DNA from: Zea mays
Lineage: Eukaryota; Streptophyta; Magnoliopsida; Poales; Poaceae
Assembly: GCF_902167145.1 (NCBI RefSeq)
Contig: NC_050104.1
Location: forward strand, 94,933,849 to 94,997,848
Length of the DNA stretch: 64,000 nucleotides
Direction: 5' to 3'
The notes beneath the pieces were generated by a model. It searched no databases. It had not been told where the DNA came from and saw only the letters and a list, made by a program, of their open reading frames with translations. Positions 21,277 through 32,547 of this stretch are shown in pieces. A program made the translations under genes and the position numbers. Positions within the stretch are counted from its first letter, which is position 1. Each line of letters begins with the position of its first letter.

Positions 21277-23619
21277 AGGATCCACCAAAAGGGAGATGGA
21301 AATAGCCACAAGGCACGGGAAGGCTCCATCAAGGGAGTCCGGCGCAAAAGGAAGGGAGGAATCACCTCCCCGCGTCAAGTCGCACCGGAGTGGCGACAAG
21401 AAGAAGAAAATGAAGAAAGTGGTCTACTACGAGACCGATTCTTCGTCACCCTCCACCTCCGGCTCCGACGTCGCGTCCGTCACTTCTAAGCGCCAAGAGC
21501 GCAAGAAGTTTAGTAAGATCCCCTACGCTATCCTCGCATTTCTAAACGCATTCCTTTACTTTCCGTTCCATTAGGCAAACCACCGGTTTTTGATGGTGAA
21601 TATTATTCTATGTGGAGTGTTAAAATGAAAGGTTATCTAACCTCACTCCACAAAAGCATATGGGATGTTGTTGAGTATGGAGCAAAGGTACCACATGTAG
21701 GGGATAAGGACTATGATTCGGACGAGGCCGACCAAATACGACACTTTAACTCCCAAGCAACTACTATACTCCTTGACTCTTTAAGTCGAGAGGAGTATAA
21801 CAAAGTGCACGGGTTAGAGACCGCCAAAGATATTTGGGACGTCCTCAAGACGGCGCACGAAGGGGACAAGGTGACCAAGATCACCAAACGGGAGACGATC
21901 GAGGGGGAGCTCGGTCGATTCATCCTCAACCAAGGAGAGGAGCCACAAGCAATGTACAACCGGCTCAAAACCTTGGTCAACCAAGTGCACAACCTTGGGA
22001 GCACCAAATGGGATGACCATGAAATGGTCAAGGTTATTCTAAGATCACTTGTTTTTCGTAATCCTACACAAGTTCAATTAATTCGTGGTGATCTTAGATA
22101 TAAGTTAATGTCCCCCGAGGAAGTAATAGGAAAGTTTGTGAGCTTTGAATTGATGATCAAAGGCTCCAAACAAATCGTCGAGCAAGGCGCCACCTCCCCA
22201 CCCGAGGTGCAACCCGTCGCATTGAAAGCAACGGAGGAGAAAAAAGAAGCGTCTACATCAAGTAGGCTCCCCATCGACGCCTCCAAGCTCGACAACGAGG
22301 AGATGGCGCTCATAATCAAGAGCTTCCGCCAAATCCTCAAGCAAAGGAGGGGGAAGGATTACAAACCCCGCTCCAAGAAAGTTTGCTACAAGTGTGGTAA
22401 GCCCGATCATTTTATTGCTAAATGTCCATTATCTAGTGATAGTGACAGGGGCGACGACAAGAAGGGAAAGAGGAAGGAAAAGATACTACAAGAAGAAGGG
22501 CGGCGATACCCATGTATGCCGGGAATGGGACTCCGATGAGAGCTCCACCGACTCCTCCTCCTACGAGGACGCCGCCAACATCGCCGTTAACAAAGGCCTC
22601 CTCTTACCAAACGTCGGCCACAAGTGCCTCATGGCAAAGGACGACAAAAAGAAGAAGGTAAAATCTAGAGCCTCCACTAAATATACAGCATCTAGTGATG
22701 AGGGTAGCTCTAGTGATGATGAAGATGATTTGCTTGTTCTTTTTGCCAACTTAAACATGCAACAAAAAGAAAAATTGAATGAATTGATAGGTGCATTCAT
22801 GAGAAGGATGAACTCTTGGATAGCCAAGAGGAATTCCTTAATAAGGAAAACAAAAAGCATGTTAAAGTTAAAAATGCTTATGCTCAAGAAATAGAGAAAT
22901 GTGAAAAATTGACTAGTGAGCTTAGCATTTGCCATGACACTGTCTCTAACCTTAGAACTGAGAATGCCAAATTACTTGCTAAGGTTGAGAAGTTAAATGG
23001 TTGTGATGATTCTCTTGTCAATATTAAGAATGATAATACTAGTTTGATTGCTAAGATTGATAAATTGAATGAATCACTTTCTAGCCTTAAAACTGAAAAT
23101 GACAAATTAATTTCTAAGGCTAAAAATTTAAATGTTTGTGTAACACCCTAACCCGTCAATTGAAAACAACTTAGTTTATATTATTAATTTCTAGTGAAAG
23201 GAAAATATTTATGTTTCCAAATATTGAAATGGTGATATACTTAAATTGAACAATTTCTTGAATAGTAAAATAATACCAAATGTGTGACGCGTACAAGGTA
23301 AAATATACGTTTTGTTTCGAATTTCAAATCTAAATTCTAGATTTAAATTTTTTGAGAAAAAAACCTAGTTTCATAAAATAATAATGGATTGATTTTTGGA
23401 AGATATGTATTTATTATGCTAATAACTTTTGTTTGGTGGTGCTTGCAAGAATTCATTTTATTAACTTTATTCCCTTTTTGGCGATGGTCTTTTATTTAAT
23501 TGAAGGATTATTTCTAAAATAATATATTCTACAAAAATAAGTATTTTATTAAATTAATAATATTTTTGAATTTAGTCCGATATAAATATGTTATACATTA
23601 TTTGCGATTTATATGAATT

Positions 23620-23623
<4 letters not shown>

Positions 23624-23683
<60 letters not shown>
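23624..23683. repeat. (TA)n microsatellite in L1
   Basis: About 60 bp of uninterrupted TA dinucleotides. The same position has only about 19 bp in L2 (40663-40681) and about 21 bp in L3 (48480-48500). Confidence 0.95.
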
Positions 23684-23685
<2 letters not shown>

Positions 23686-24315
23686 TGTTTTTATATTTCA
23701 ACGATTTGGAAATTAAAAAAAAAACAATGAAATGCTCGTCCAGGCCAAAACGTCTCCCGACCATTTTTTTTCTTTCTTGCCTCCTCTCTTTTACCCCTCT
23801 GTTTCTATTACATGTGGGGCCCTTTTGTAAGGCTCTTCTTCTCCAATAGAACACGCACAACAATGAAAAAAAAACCAGGTGCTTGCTCGCGCAGCTGCTG
23901 CTGTCTGTGTCGCCTCGAGCGCTCAGGTAGCCAGGCAGCAACTCCTCCGTGGCGTTTCTTCTTCTCCCTCCCTGCCCAGCAGTCGTTTCTTGTTCGACTT
24001 CTTCAATGTCATTATTGGCGAACGTCCGTTTCTCTATGCCATCAGACGACGCTTCAATTGGTAATTCAATCCGTGGTTAATTCGTCTCTAATCCTCCTCT
24101 TGTTCTCTCCTATATTAGTGTCAGCAGCTCCTCCACCTAACCGAATGTAGCGGTAGCCACCATTTCCCTGCTCTTTCCTCCCACTAACCAAATCCATATG
24201 TTCCTGCTTCCTCCATAAATGCCGACAGTTTCTCTCGCCATTGTTTGTTACAACGTCTTCACCGGCGACCTCTCTGTTTCTCTTCCCCACGACGTCCGGG
24301 CTCCCTTCGTCTCAC

Positions 24316-24322
24316 TATAAAA
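24316..24322 (+). promoter_or_regulatory. TATA box in element C LTR (L1 copy)
   Basis: TATAAAA in ctcactataaaaggcatgcc at the border of a GC-rich, pyrimidine-rich segment. It is conserved at 41318-41324 (L2) and 49136-49142 (L3) and is the best candidate for the LTR promoter. Confidence 0.65.
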
Positions 24323-24759
24323 GGCATGCCCTCGACCTCGCCAATGCCCGTTTTCTGTACCCTTTCCCTAGCTCGTGCCCTTGCATGCTGCACGTTGCGT
24401 CGCGCTGTTGCTGTTCCCTGTTCGCCTCTGCTCCTCACCGGTGAAGTCGCCGGTGAAGTCGTTGAGCACCTTCGTTCCTTACAGCCTCTAGAAAATGCTC
24501 CCCAGAATCTACTCTGCCTCGTTGCCAGCTCCCCTACATCGAGCCCCCGACGTCGTTTTCTCACTCTACTTGCTTGTCGTGCCGCCTGCGCGCCTGCTCA
24601 ATTCAGTACCACCGTCGGCGCCATTCGCCAGCGCACCATGACTTCGTCCTGTGCTGTGACGGCATTGTCCTACTGCAACCTTGCTGGAGCCCCATACGTC
24701 GTCCAATTGTCGCGGCCTCGTCGTTGCCTTGTTGCTGTTACACTCACCGGCGCCTGCAC

Positions 24760-26034
24760 TGTAGGATTACGGGGAGGCTACGCTAGCGCAAAACAAAAAT
24801 TTTCATCCCCATAATACCAAGAACTACTGCGGTTATAGGTCATGGAATTACCACTAGACGCGCAGAGCAGCGGAAGACGTCTCGATGTAGACGAACGCGT
24901 CGAGCAGTGCCGTGTAGTCGCCGGCGTTCTTCACGTCCTCGCACGGTTCGTCCAAGTGCTCCAGATGCAGCACCTCCGAGGTATCCACACGTACAGGGAG
25001 GAAGCGCCGCGTACCGAACTGCTACGTTCGCGACGGCGGCTAGGCGAGGGCGAGAGGCGAGCGGCGGCTGCTGGTTTGCAGGTGGCGAATTAGGTTATCT
25101 CTTAACCGCGCCCCCGCCCCTCATTATATAGGCGTTATGGTGGGCTTCTGACGCCGAGACCCATCATTAACCCTAAAGCCCAGTCTAATTTCGGATCTAA
25201 TCCGAATTAGGCTTCCTTCCCCTTAAGTGTGTGACCCTATAGGTTCACGTACAAATAGACATAGCCCGAGTACTCTTACTTGGCCCAATAATTGACAGCG
25301 GCCTCTAGCAAGACATGTCAACTCCTATGTGTACGTAAAGATCATATCAGATGAACCATTGCGACATTAAGTACATGCTGTTCCCTTTGTCTCACGATAT
25401 TTGGTCTGGCTCTAAGCTGACCTCTCTTTCTCGATACTGTGAATTGGAATCCTTTCAATGGTTAACTCTTAACCCTAGCACGGCCATGCATTTCTTGATC
25501 CAATCACTCGAGGGGCCCAGAGATATCTCTCTCACAAAGAGAGGGACAAATTCCATCTTGACTGACCATGCCTCATAGCATGCTTCCTGACAAACCCAAA
25601 ACTACCTTTATAACTACCCAGTTACGGGATAGCGTTTGATAGTCCCTAAGTAAGTCAATTCACATCTTGAGAACATGCGACAATCTCAGGTCTAAGGATA
25701 CAGTATTCATGTTGCAAGAAGAGAACTATATTACAATATCTCACGTTGGGTCGGTCCAGCCTCATGTCATACATGCGCCCACATTATTAATTTAACATCT
25801 CCATGTTCATGACTTGTGAAATGTAGTCATCAACTAATACATGTGCTAGTCATCGACTCTGACTAGGGACATCATTTAGAATAACCATATAAGTAAAGAA
25901 TCTCACAAACAATTCACATAATTGCTAATCAATACAAGGTGCCTTCCATGGATATTCAATTAAGCAATATATATATCATGGATACAAAGAAATATGCTCA
26001 TCTCTATGATTATCTCTAGGGCATATTTCTAACA
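24760..26034 (-). repeat. 3' LTR of element G (left)
   Basis: 1275 bp. On the minus strand it starts TGTTAGAAATATGCCC and ends CCGTAATCCTACA. A TATATAA on the minus strand lies at 25124-25130. It contains no protein-coding gene of its own. Confidence 0.93.
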
Positions 26035-26234
26035 GTCTCCCACTTGCACTAGAGTTAATCTAGAAGATATCTAATACCCATAGATCTCACGTGTGCCTCA
26101 TGCTTAGGTTGTGGAAGAGGTTTTGTCAAAGGATCAGCAACATTCAAATCCGTATGTATTTTGCATATCTTTATCTCACCCCGCCTAATGAATTCCCGTA
26201 TGAGGTGAAACTTCCGCAGTACATGTTTGTTTTT

Positions 26235-26705
26235 CTAGTGGTTCCTTGGCTCCTTAGCTTGCGCAATAGCCCCATTGTTGTCACAGTAGAGGTTCAATGG
26301 GCTAGATGCATTAGGAAACACACCAAGCTCGATGAGGAACTTTCTTATCCAAACACCTTCCTTCGCAGATTCAGAAGCTGCAATGTACTCGGCTTCTGCT
26401 GTAGAATCAGTCACAGTCTCCTGTTTGGAACTCTTCCAACTAACAGCACCACCATTTATTGTGAACACAAAACCTGATTGCGATTTTAACTCGTCTGGGT
26501 CAGTTTGGAAGCTAGCATCGGTGTAACCAGTTACAACAAGCTCCTCCTTACCCCCATATACCAGGAACATATCTTTAGTCCTTCTTAAGTACTTAAGAAT
26601 GCCTTTTACCGCTGTCCAGTGATCCTCACCTGGATCAGCCTGGTATCTACTCGTAGCACTTATAGCGTATGAAACATCTGGGCGTGTACTTATCATGGCA
26701 TACAT
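26235..26705 (-). pseudogene. pol: element G RNase H domain, frameshifted from pol
   Basis: 156 codons beginning MYAMISTRPDVSYAISATSR, then YTDASFQTDPDELKSQSG, SWKSSKQETVTDSTAEAEY and LYCDNNGAIAQAKEPRNH. This is the copia RNase H that degrades the RNA template during reverse transcription. It continues the 1106-codon frame but is displaced: near 26710-26730 the expected junction after MSKVPY is shortened by a few bases, so the upstream frame ends in QLVQSCMP. The protein also appears to stop early at RNH. Confidence 0.9.
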
Positions 26706-29700
26706 GATTGAACCAATTGCTCGTATGGTACCTTACTCATGCGCTCCCGCTCATTAGCCGTTGCAGGACATTGCATCTGGCTAAGGTGTTTACCATGTGA
26801 CATAGGTATGAACCCTTTCTTGGACTGTTCCATGTTGAACCATTTCAAAACCTTGTCAATGTACGTATCTTGACTTAATCCTATAAGCCTCTTCGACCTA
26901 TCTCTATAGATCCTTATGCCCAAAATATATGCTGCTTCCCCTAAGTCCTTCATAGAAAAACTCTTTTTCAGTGAAGCCTTGACGGACTCCAGCATAGGAA
27001 TGTCATTCCCAATCAATAATATGTCATCCACATACAAGATTAGAAATACAACAGCGCTCCCACTTTCCTTCTTGTAAACACAAGCTTCTTCTTCATTCTG
27101 ATGAAAACCAAGCCCTTTGATCACTTCATCAAAATGAATGTTCCAACTCCGAGATGCTTGCTTCAACCCATAAATGGATTTCTGAAGTTTGCATATCTTT
27201 CCAGCATTGATCGGATCGACAAAACCCTCGGGTTGTATCATATACACGTCCTCATCTAGGTTTCCATTAAGGAAAGCTATTTTGACATCCATCTGCCAAA
27301 TCTCATAATCGAAATATGCGGCAATAGCTAGAATGATCCGAATAGATTTAAGCATCGCTACTGGCGAGAATGTCTCGTCATAGTCAACTCCTTGAACTTG
27401 TCGAAAACCCTTTGCAACAAGTCGAGCCTTATAGATGTGAACATTTCCATCCATGTCTTTCTTCTTCTTATAGATCCATTTGCATTCTATAGGTCTAACA
27501 CCATCAGGCGGGTCAACCAAGTTCCAAACTTGATTTTCTCCCATGGAATCTATCTCGGATCTCATGGCGACATGCCATTTCTCGGAATCTGGGTCCATCA
27601 TCGCTTCTGAATATGTTGCAGGTTCGTCGTTGTCTAACAACAACACTTCCCCATTGCCCAACAATAGCACTTCTCCTCGTGCCTCGCGAAGCCTTGCTGA
27701 CCTTCGTGGTTGTGGTGGTGATTCTCTTGCCATAGACGTCTCAACTTGTTCTGCTACATTAGCATCACTTGTTGAATCTTGTCCCACTGGCTCATCCTGA
27801 ACTTCTTCAAGATACACCTTTTGTTTACTTTTCTCTCTTTTGAGAAACTCTTTCTCTAAGAACACACCGTTCCGGGCGACAAACACTTTGCCCTCTGACC
27901 GGTGGTAAAAGTAATATCCTAAAGTTTCCTTTGGATATCCCACGAACATGCACTTGTCCGATTTTGGAGTGAGTTTATCCGACTGTAGTCGCTTGACGTA
28001 AACCTCACAACCCCAAATCTTCAGAAAAGACAAGCTGGGAGTCTTCCCAGTCCACATCTCATATGGTGTCTTAACTACGGACTTAGACGGTACCCTATTT
28101 AGTGTGAAAGCTGCTGTTTCTAGAGCGTATCCCCAAAACAACAAAGGTAGGTCCGACTGGCTCATCATTGATCGAACCATATCCAATAAAGTCCGATTAC
28201 ATCGCTCAGACACGCCATTCCTCTGAGGCGTTCCAGGCGGCGTAAGCTGTGGAACAATTCCACAACTCTTTAGATGATTGCTAAACTCATGACTCAAATA
28301 TTCACCACCACGATCTGATCGCAGTGCTTTAATTTTCTTGCCACGCTGATTTTCTACTTCATTCTGAAACTCTTTGAACTTTTCTAAGGATTCAGACTTG
28401 TGTTTCATTAAGTAGACATACCCATATCTACTAAAATCATCAGTGAAGGTTATGAAGTATTGGAATCCTCCCCTAGCTGTCGTACTCATTGGTCCGCACA
28501 CATCAGTATGTATGAGTTCCAATAAATCTAACGTCCTCTCCGGTAAACCCGTGAAGGGTGCCTTGGTCATCTTACCAAGTAAGCAAGCTTCACATGTCTC
28601 GTATGATTCAAAATCAAACGAAGTTAAAAGCCCATCAGAATGAAGCTTCTTCATGCGATTCTCACTTATATGACCCAAACGACAGTGCCACATGTAGGTA
28701 GGACTTAAATCATTAGGCCGAGGCCTTTTAGCACTAATATTACAGATAGGTGCATCATCAAGATTTAAAATGAATAACCCATTCATAATGGATGCAAAAG
28801 CCACAAACATGCCATTCTTAGAGATCACACAACCATTGTTTTCACTCGCAAATGAATAACCATCCTTCATCAAACATGAAGGAGACATAATGTTTTGACT
28901 CATACTAGGAACTAGATAACAATTATTTAACTCCAAAATAAATCCTGATGGGAGGTGGAGTTGCATCGTCCCGACGGTCAACGCAGCAACTCTTGCATTA
29001 TTGCCTACCCGGAAATCAACTTCTCCTCTTTTCACGCTTCTACTTCTTATCATTCCCTGCATCGAATTGCAAATATGGGCAACCGATCCGGTATCAAATA
29101 CCCAAGAATTAATATAAGAATCAGCAAGAAAAATTTCTGTAATGTGAATAGCAAGTGTACCTGCTGCGGCTGTACCCTTACCGCCGCGATCCTTAATAGA
29201 GGCCAAGTACTGCTTGCAATTCCTTTTCCAGTGACCAAGTTCTTTGCAATAAAAGCACTCTGCATCTGCAGCTGGTCCAGCCTTGGGCTTTTGATTTGGC
29301 TTGGATACTGTATCCTTTGCCTTGCCCTTCTTTTGAGATTTACCCTTCTTCTTAAAGTTGGGTTTGTTTTGGACCGCCATCACATGGCCGCTGCTGCCAG
29401 CGCTTTTCTTTATGTCCCCCTCTGCTGTTTTCAGCATGCCACATAGTTCATTGAGGCCCCTCTCCGCCCCATGCATATGGTAGTTCGTGATGAAGTTTCC
29501 ATAGCTGGGCGGAAGAGATGCCAAAATGAAGTCAGTGGCCAACTCTTGGCTTATTGGGAAGCCTAGCTTCTCCAACCTCTGACTGTAACCAACCATTTTG
29601 ATTACGTGTGGCCCAACTGCTGCACCTTCTGCTAGCTTGCATTCCAGAAAGGCTTTGGACACATTGAACCTTTCAGTCCTAGCCTGAGTCTGGAACATAT

Positions 29701-30013
29701 CCTTGAGCGCCACGATCATATCGTGTACCTCATGGTTTGTCTCAAACTGCATCTGCAGCTCAGGCTCCATGCAAGCAAGCATTAGGCAACTCACTTCAAG
29801 ATTAGTATCCATTGCTTTCTTGTAAGCGGTTTTAGCTGCAGCAGTTGCATTTTCACCAGGATCCTCTGGTAGTGGGGTGTCTAGAACGTCTTCCTTTTTT
29901 TCAGCCCTGAGAACAATTCTCAGGTTACGGATCCAATCCGTATAGTTTGTTCCATTTAACTTATCCTTTTCAAGAATTGATCGCAAAGTAAATGTTGGTG
30001 TGCTAGGTGCCAT
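26693..30013 (-). CDS. gag-pol: element G Gag-Pol (gag, protease, integrase, reverse transcriptase), 1106 residues
   Basis: Domains in order: gag (about 1-215), zinc knuckle CFYCKELGHWKRNC (253-266), protease with catalytic DTG in WVFDTGSVAHIC (307-309), pre-integrase MWHCRLGHISENRMKKL, and the integrase core with the acidic residues of HTDVCGPM, RSDRGGEY and NGVSERCNRTL. The reverse transcriptase follows with QMDVKIAFLNGNLDEDVYM, SIYGLKQASRSWN and the YVDD active site in LILYVDDILLIGND. ATG is at 30011-30013. The frame is open up to the RT-RNase H border, where a small deletion shifts it (see 26235-26705). All catalytic residues are present, so this copy was probably competent until that last indel. 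Confidence 0.92.
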   Translation of the reverse strand: MAPSTPTFTLRSILEKDKLNGTNYTDWIRNLRIVLRAEKKEDVLDTPLPEDPGENATAAAKTAYKKAMDTNLEVSCLMLACMEPELQMQFETNHEVHDMIVALKDMFQTQARTERFNVSKAFLECKLAEGAAVGPHVIKMVGYSQRLEKLGFPISQELATDFILASLPPSYGNFITNYHMHGAERGLNELCGMLKTAEGDIKKSAGSSGHVMAVQNKPNFKKKGKSQKKGKAKDTVSKPNQKPKAGPAADAECFYCKELGHWKRNCKQYLASIKDRGGKGTAAAGTLAIHITEIFLADSYINSWVFDTGSVAHICNSMQGMIRSRSVKRGEVDFRVGNNARVAALTVGTMQLHLPSGFILELNNCYLVPSMSQNIMSPSCLMKDGYSFASENNGCVISKNGMFVAFASIMNGLFILNLDDAPICNISAKRPRPNDLSPTYMWHCRLGHISENRMKKLHSDGLLTSFDFESYETCEACLLGKMTKAPFTGLPERTLDLLELIHTDVCGPMSTTARGGFQYFITFTDDFSRYGYVYLMKHKSESLEKFKEFQNEVENQRGKKIKALRSDRGGEYLSHEFSNHLKSCGIVPQLTPPGTPQRNGVSERCNRTLLDMVRSMMSQSDLPLLFWGYALETAAFTLNRVPSKSVVKTPYEMWTGKTPSLSFLKIWGCEVYVKRLQSDKLTPKSDKCMFVGYPKETLGYYFYHRSEGKVFVARNGVFLEKEFLKREKSKQKVYLEEVQDEPVGQDSTSDANVAEQVETSMARESPPQPRRSARLREARGEVLLLGNGEVLLLDNDEPATYSEAMMDPDSEKWHVAMRSEIDSMGENQVWNLVDPPDGVRPIECKWIYKKKKDMDGNVHIYKARLVAKGFRQVQGVDYDETFSPVAMLKSIRIILAIAAYFDYEIWQMDVKIAFLNGNLDEDVYMIQPEGFVDPINAGKICKLQKSIYGLKQASRSWNIHFDEVIKGLGFHQNEEEACVYKKESGSAVVFLILYVDDILLIGNDIPMLESVKASLKKSFSMKDLGEAAYILGIRIYRDRSKRLIGLSQDTYIDKVLKWFNMEQSKKGFIPMSHGKHLSQMQCPATANERERMSKVPYEQLVQSCMP

Positions 30014-31259
30014 TTATCTACAACAAAATAATGCAAAATACTAAGACAAAAATATCCATGACAGAGTAAATCATATTAAACATTTAATAGTCTACTCCCA
30101 CTAAAATCAATATCCCTCGATTGATACTTAGTGATTCAGAACCCACAACTAACAAGTCTACTAGTGAGCTTTAGCATCACCGCTAGAAGACAAGGTAGAT
30201 CGGTAAGCAACTCCTTGCTAATCATATCATATATATGACTCCTGTTGTTGGGTGACATCTCTATGTCTCGGCTCCCAACCTTATGCCTCAAAGTCCTTAA
30301 CCATTAAGCTGACTTTGTTTAAGTTAACCAACCCTTTCTGCAGTTCGTATCCGATACAAACCTATCTAGTCAAGGAAAACTGGTGGCACCCTAATTTCAT
30401 AGACCCACCACCAATTGTACAAGACTTATGATAGTGCAAGGTTTGGAGAGGCATTAAAGCTTAAACATTTATGAGGGATCGTCCTACTTATAACATCGCA
30501 CGCAAGGACATATATGCAATATAAACAAGTAGAACAATAAGAATGGCATTCACACAACATTTGTGATTCGGTATGGCTTGCTGTCACATGGTGATCCGCA
30601 TCTCCAATAATCTGTCCATCACGATGATCTCCATCTCCATGATATAGGTATGCCATCCTCCAGGTGATGAGTCCTTCAAGACCTATCTAACGTATGCTGG
30701 TAAACAAATTACATATACGCTTTGGATCATCACATGTTGACACGCAGGTCATTACATTAAATTTGGACAATACATGTGGCTCCAGCCGTATTGCCCTGGT
30801 CACGACACGCAGGTCATGAATAATTTATTAACATGCATCATATACACAATAGCCATACCGATCACAAGATGTCCTGCAAAAACAGGTTAGACAAACACGT
30901 TTCTATACGTTCGCCACTTCAGCAGATAGCCACGACATCGTATGTATGGAAATTCCACTGGAAATCTCATGCGGTTGATCAAATCAACCCAAATCCGAGA
31001 CTTTCGACCCGAAGAAGATTACACTCATGACGTTGATCTGTTACGTCAATCTGCTGGTTGTGTACGCAGTTAGCCCCGATGGTGATTCCAGCCGGTAGGG
31101 GCAAGTCGCGCATACAACAGAGAAGGACGAACTGATCTCTCCAGTCATATCCGATGTAATCTACTTCAACCCTTTATTACCAATTGATCTAATCAAACCG
31201 TGCATCAAGTAGATCCATCTCATGAACCTAGATCCAGACCTAAAACTACGCAGAACCTA

Positions 31260-31272
31260 GCTCTGATACCAC
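31260..31272 (-). promoter_or_regulatory. primer binding site of element G
   Basis: Minus strand gtggtatcagagc abuts the 5' (right) LTR and matches the 3' end of initiator Met tRNA. The stretch 30014-31259 is the untranslated leader, with no gene seen. Confidence 0.85.
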
Positions 31273-32547
31273 TGTAGGATTACGGGGAGGCTACGCTAGC
31301 GTAAAACAAAAATTTTCATCCCCATAATACCAAGAACTACTGCGGTTATAGGTCATGGAATTACCACTAGACGCGCAGAGCAGCGGAAGACGTCTCGATG
31401 TAGACGAACGCGTCGAGCAGTGCCGTGTAGTCGCCGGCGTTCTTCACGTCCTCGCACGGTTCGTCCAAGTGCTCCAGATGCAGCACCTCCGAGGTATCCA
31501 CACGTACAGGGAGGAAGCGCCGCGTACCGAACTGCTAGGTTCGCGACGGCGGCTAGACGAGGGCGAGAGGCGAGCGGCGGCTGCTGGTTTGCAGGTGGCG
31601 AATTAGGTTATCTCTTAACCGCGCCCCCGCCCCTTATTATATAGGCGTTATGGTGGGCTTCTGACGCCGAGGCCCATCATTAACCCTAAAGCCCAGTCTA
31701 ATTTCGGATCTAATCCGAATTAGGCTTCCTTCCCCTTAAGTGTGTGACCCTATAGGTTCACGTACAAATAGACATAGCCCGAGTACTCTTACTTGGCCCA
31801 ATAATTGACAGCGGCCTCTAGCAAGACATGTCAACTCCTATGTGTACGTAAAGATCATATCAGACGAACCATTGCGACATTAAGTACATGCTGTTCCCTT
31901 TGTCTCACGATATTTGGTCTGGCTCTAAGCTGACCTCTCTTTCTCGATACTGTGAATTGGAATCCTTTCAATGGTTAACTCTTAACCCTAGCACGACCAT
32001 GCATTTCTTGATCCAATCACTTGAGGGACCCAGAGATATCTCTCTCACAAAGAGAGGGACAAATTCCATCTTGACTGACCATGCCTCATAGCATGCTTCC
32101 TGACAAACCCAAAACTACCTTTATAACTACCCAGTTACGGGATAGCGTTTGATAGTCCCTAAGTAAGTCAATTCACATCTTGAGAACATGCGACAATCTC
32201 AGGTCTAAGGATACAGTATTCATGTTGCAAGAAGAGAACTATATTACAATATCTCACGTTGGGTCGGTCCAGCCTCATGTCATACATGCGCCCACATTAT
32301 TAATTTAACATCTCCATGTTCATGACTTGTGAAATGTAGTCATCAACTAACACATGTGCTAGTCATCGACTCTGACTAGAGACATCATTTAGAATAACCA
32401 TATAAGTAAAGAATCTCACAAACAATTCACATAATTGCTAATCAATACAAGGTGCCTTCCATGGATATTCAATTAAGCAATATATATATCATGGATACAA
32501 AGAAATATGCTCATCTCTATGATTATCTCTAGGGCATATTTCTAACA
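31273..32547 (-). repeat. 5' LTR of element G (right)
   Basis: 1275 bp, about 99% identical by eye to 24760-26034. It is followed by tgcac and the resumed L1. Confidence 0.93.

Larger units (their letters stand above)
13838..23138 (+). pseudogene. gag: element A gag, 5' and middle part, split by element B and frameshifted
   Basis: The gag starts at ATG 13838 (MSGG). Element B is inserted within codon 5 and the frame resumes at 21282 (TKREMEIATRHGKAPS). It then runs through a basic/serine-rich head, a gag core (FDGEYYSMWSVKMKGYLTSL; ETIEGELGRFILNQGEEPQAMYNR) and a CCHC knuckle with Asp for Gly (CYKCGKPDHFIAKC, about 22384-22425). A coiled-coil tail reaches 23138, where element C interrupts it. 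Three frameshifts are visible: near 21520 (one C lost in a C run), near 22475 and near 22800. The coding capacity of A is therefore lost independently of the insertions. The remainder is at 52328-52476. Confidence 0.88.
23139..24759 (+). repeat. element C first LTR (L1), 5' part
   Basis: AT-rich start, a long (TA)n tract and then a GC-rich promoter-like region. It is interrupted at 24759 by copia element G with the duplication tgcac. It matches 38893-41761 (outside the Helitron) and 47994-49587. Confidence 0.92.
24760..32547 (-). mobile_element. element G: complete copia LTR retrotransposon inserted in L1
   Basis: 7788 bp with two 1275-bp LTRs (on + TGTAGGATTACGG...TTTCTAACA) and the 5-bp duplication tgcac (24755-24759, 32548-32552). 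The element reads on the minus strand: primer site gtggtatcagagc at 31272-31260 beside the right LTR, polypurine gtgcaagtgggagac at 26049-26035 beside the left LTR, and gag-pol between them. About ten differences separate the LTRs by eye (just under 1%), so it is young. The uninterrupted LTR sequence in L2 (41749-41775) and L3 confirms both boundaries. Confidence 0.95.

Noticed and set aside
23609..23941. Minus-strand frame with long Tyr-Ile repeats, and the + strand equivalent
   Set aside because: It is a translation of the (TA)n microsatellite inside an LTR. The length differs in each LTR copy, so there is no gene.
24245..24814. 189-208-codon Arg/Ala-rich frame in the element C LTRs (also 41247-41873, 49195-49809)
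   Set aside because: It starts upstream of the TATA box, its end and frame differ among the three LTR copies, and one copy is truncated by element G. It looks like open GC-rich leader DNA rather than a protein gene.
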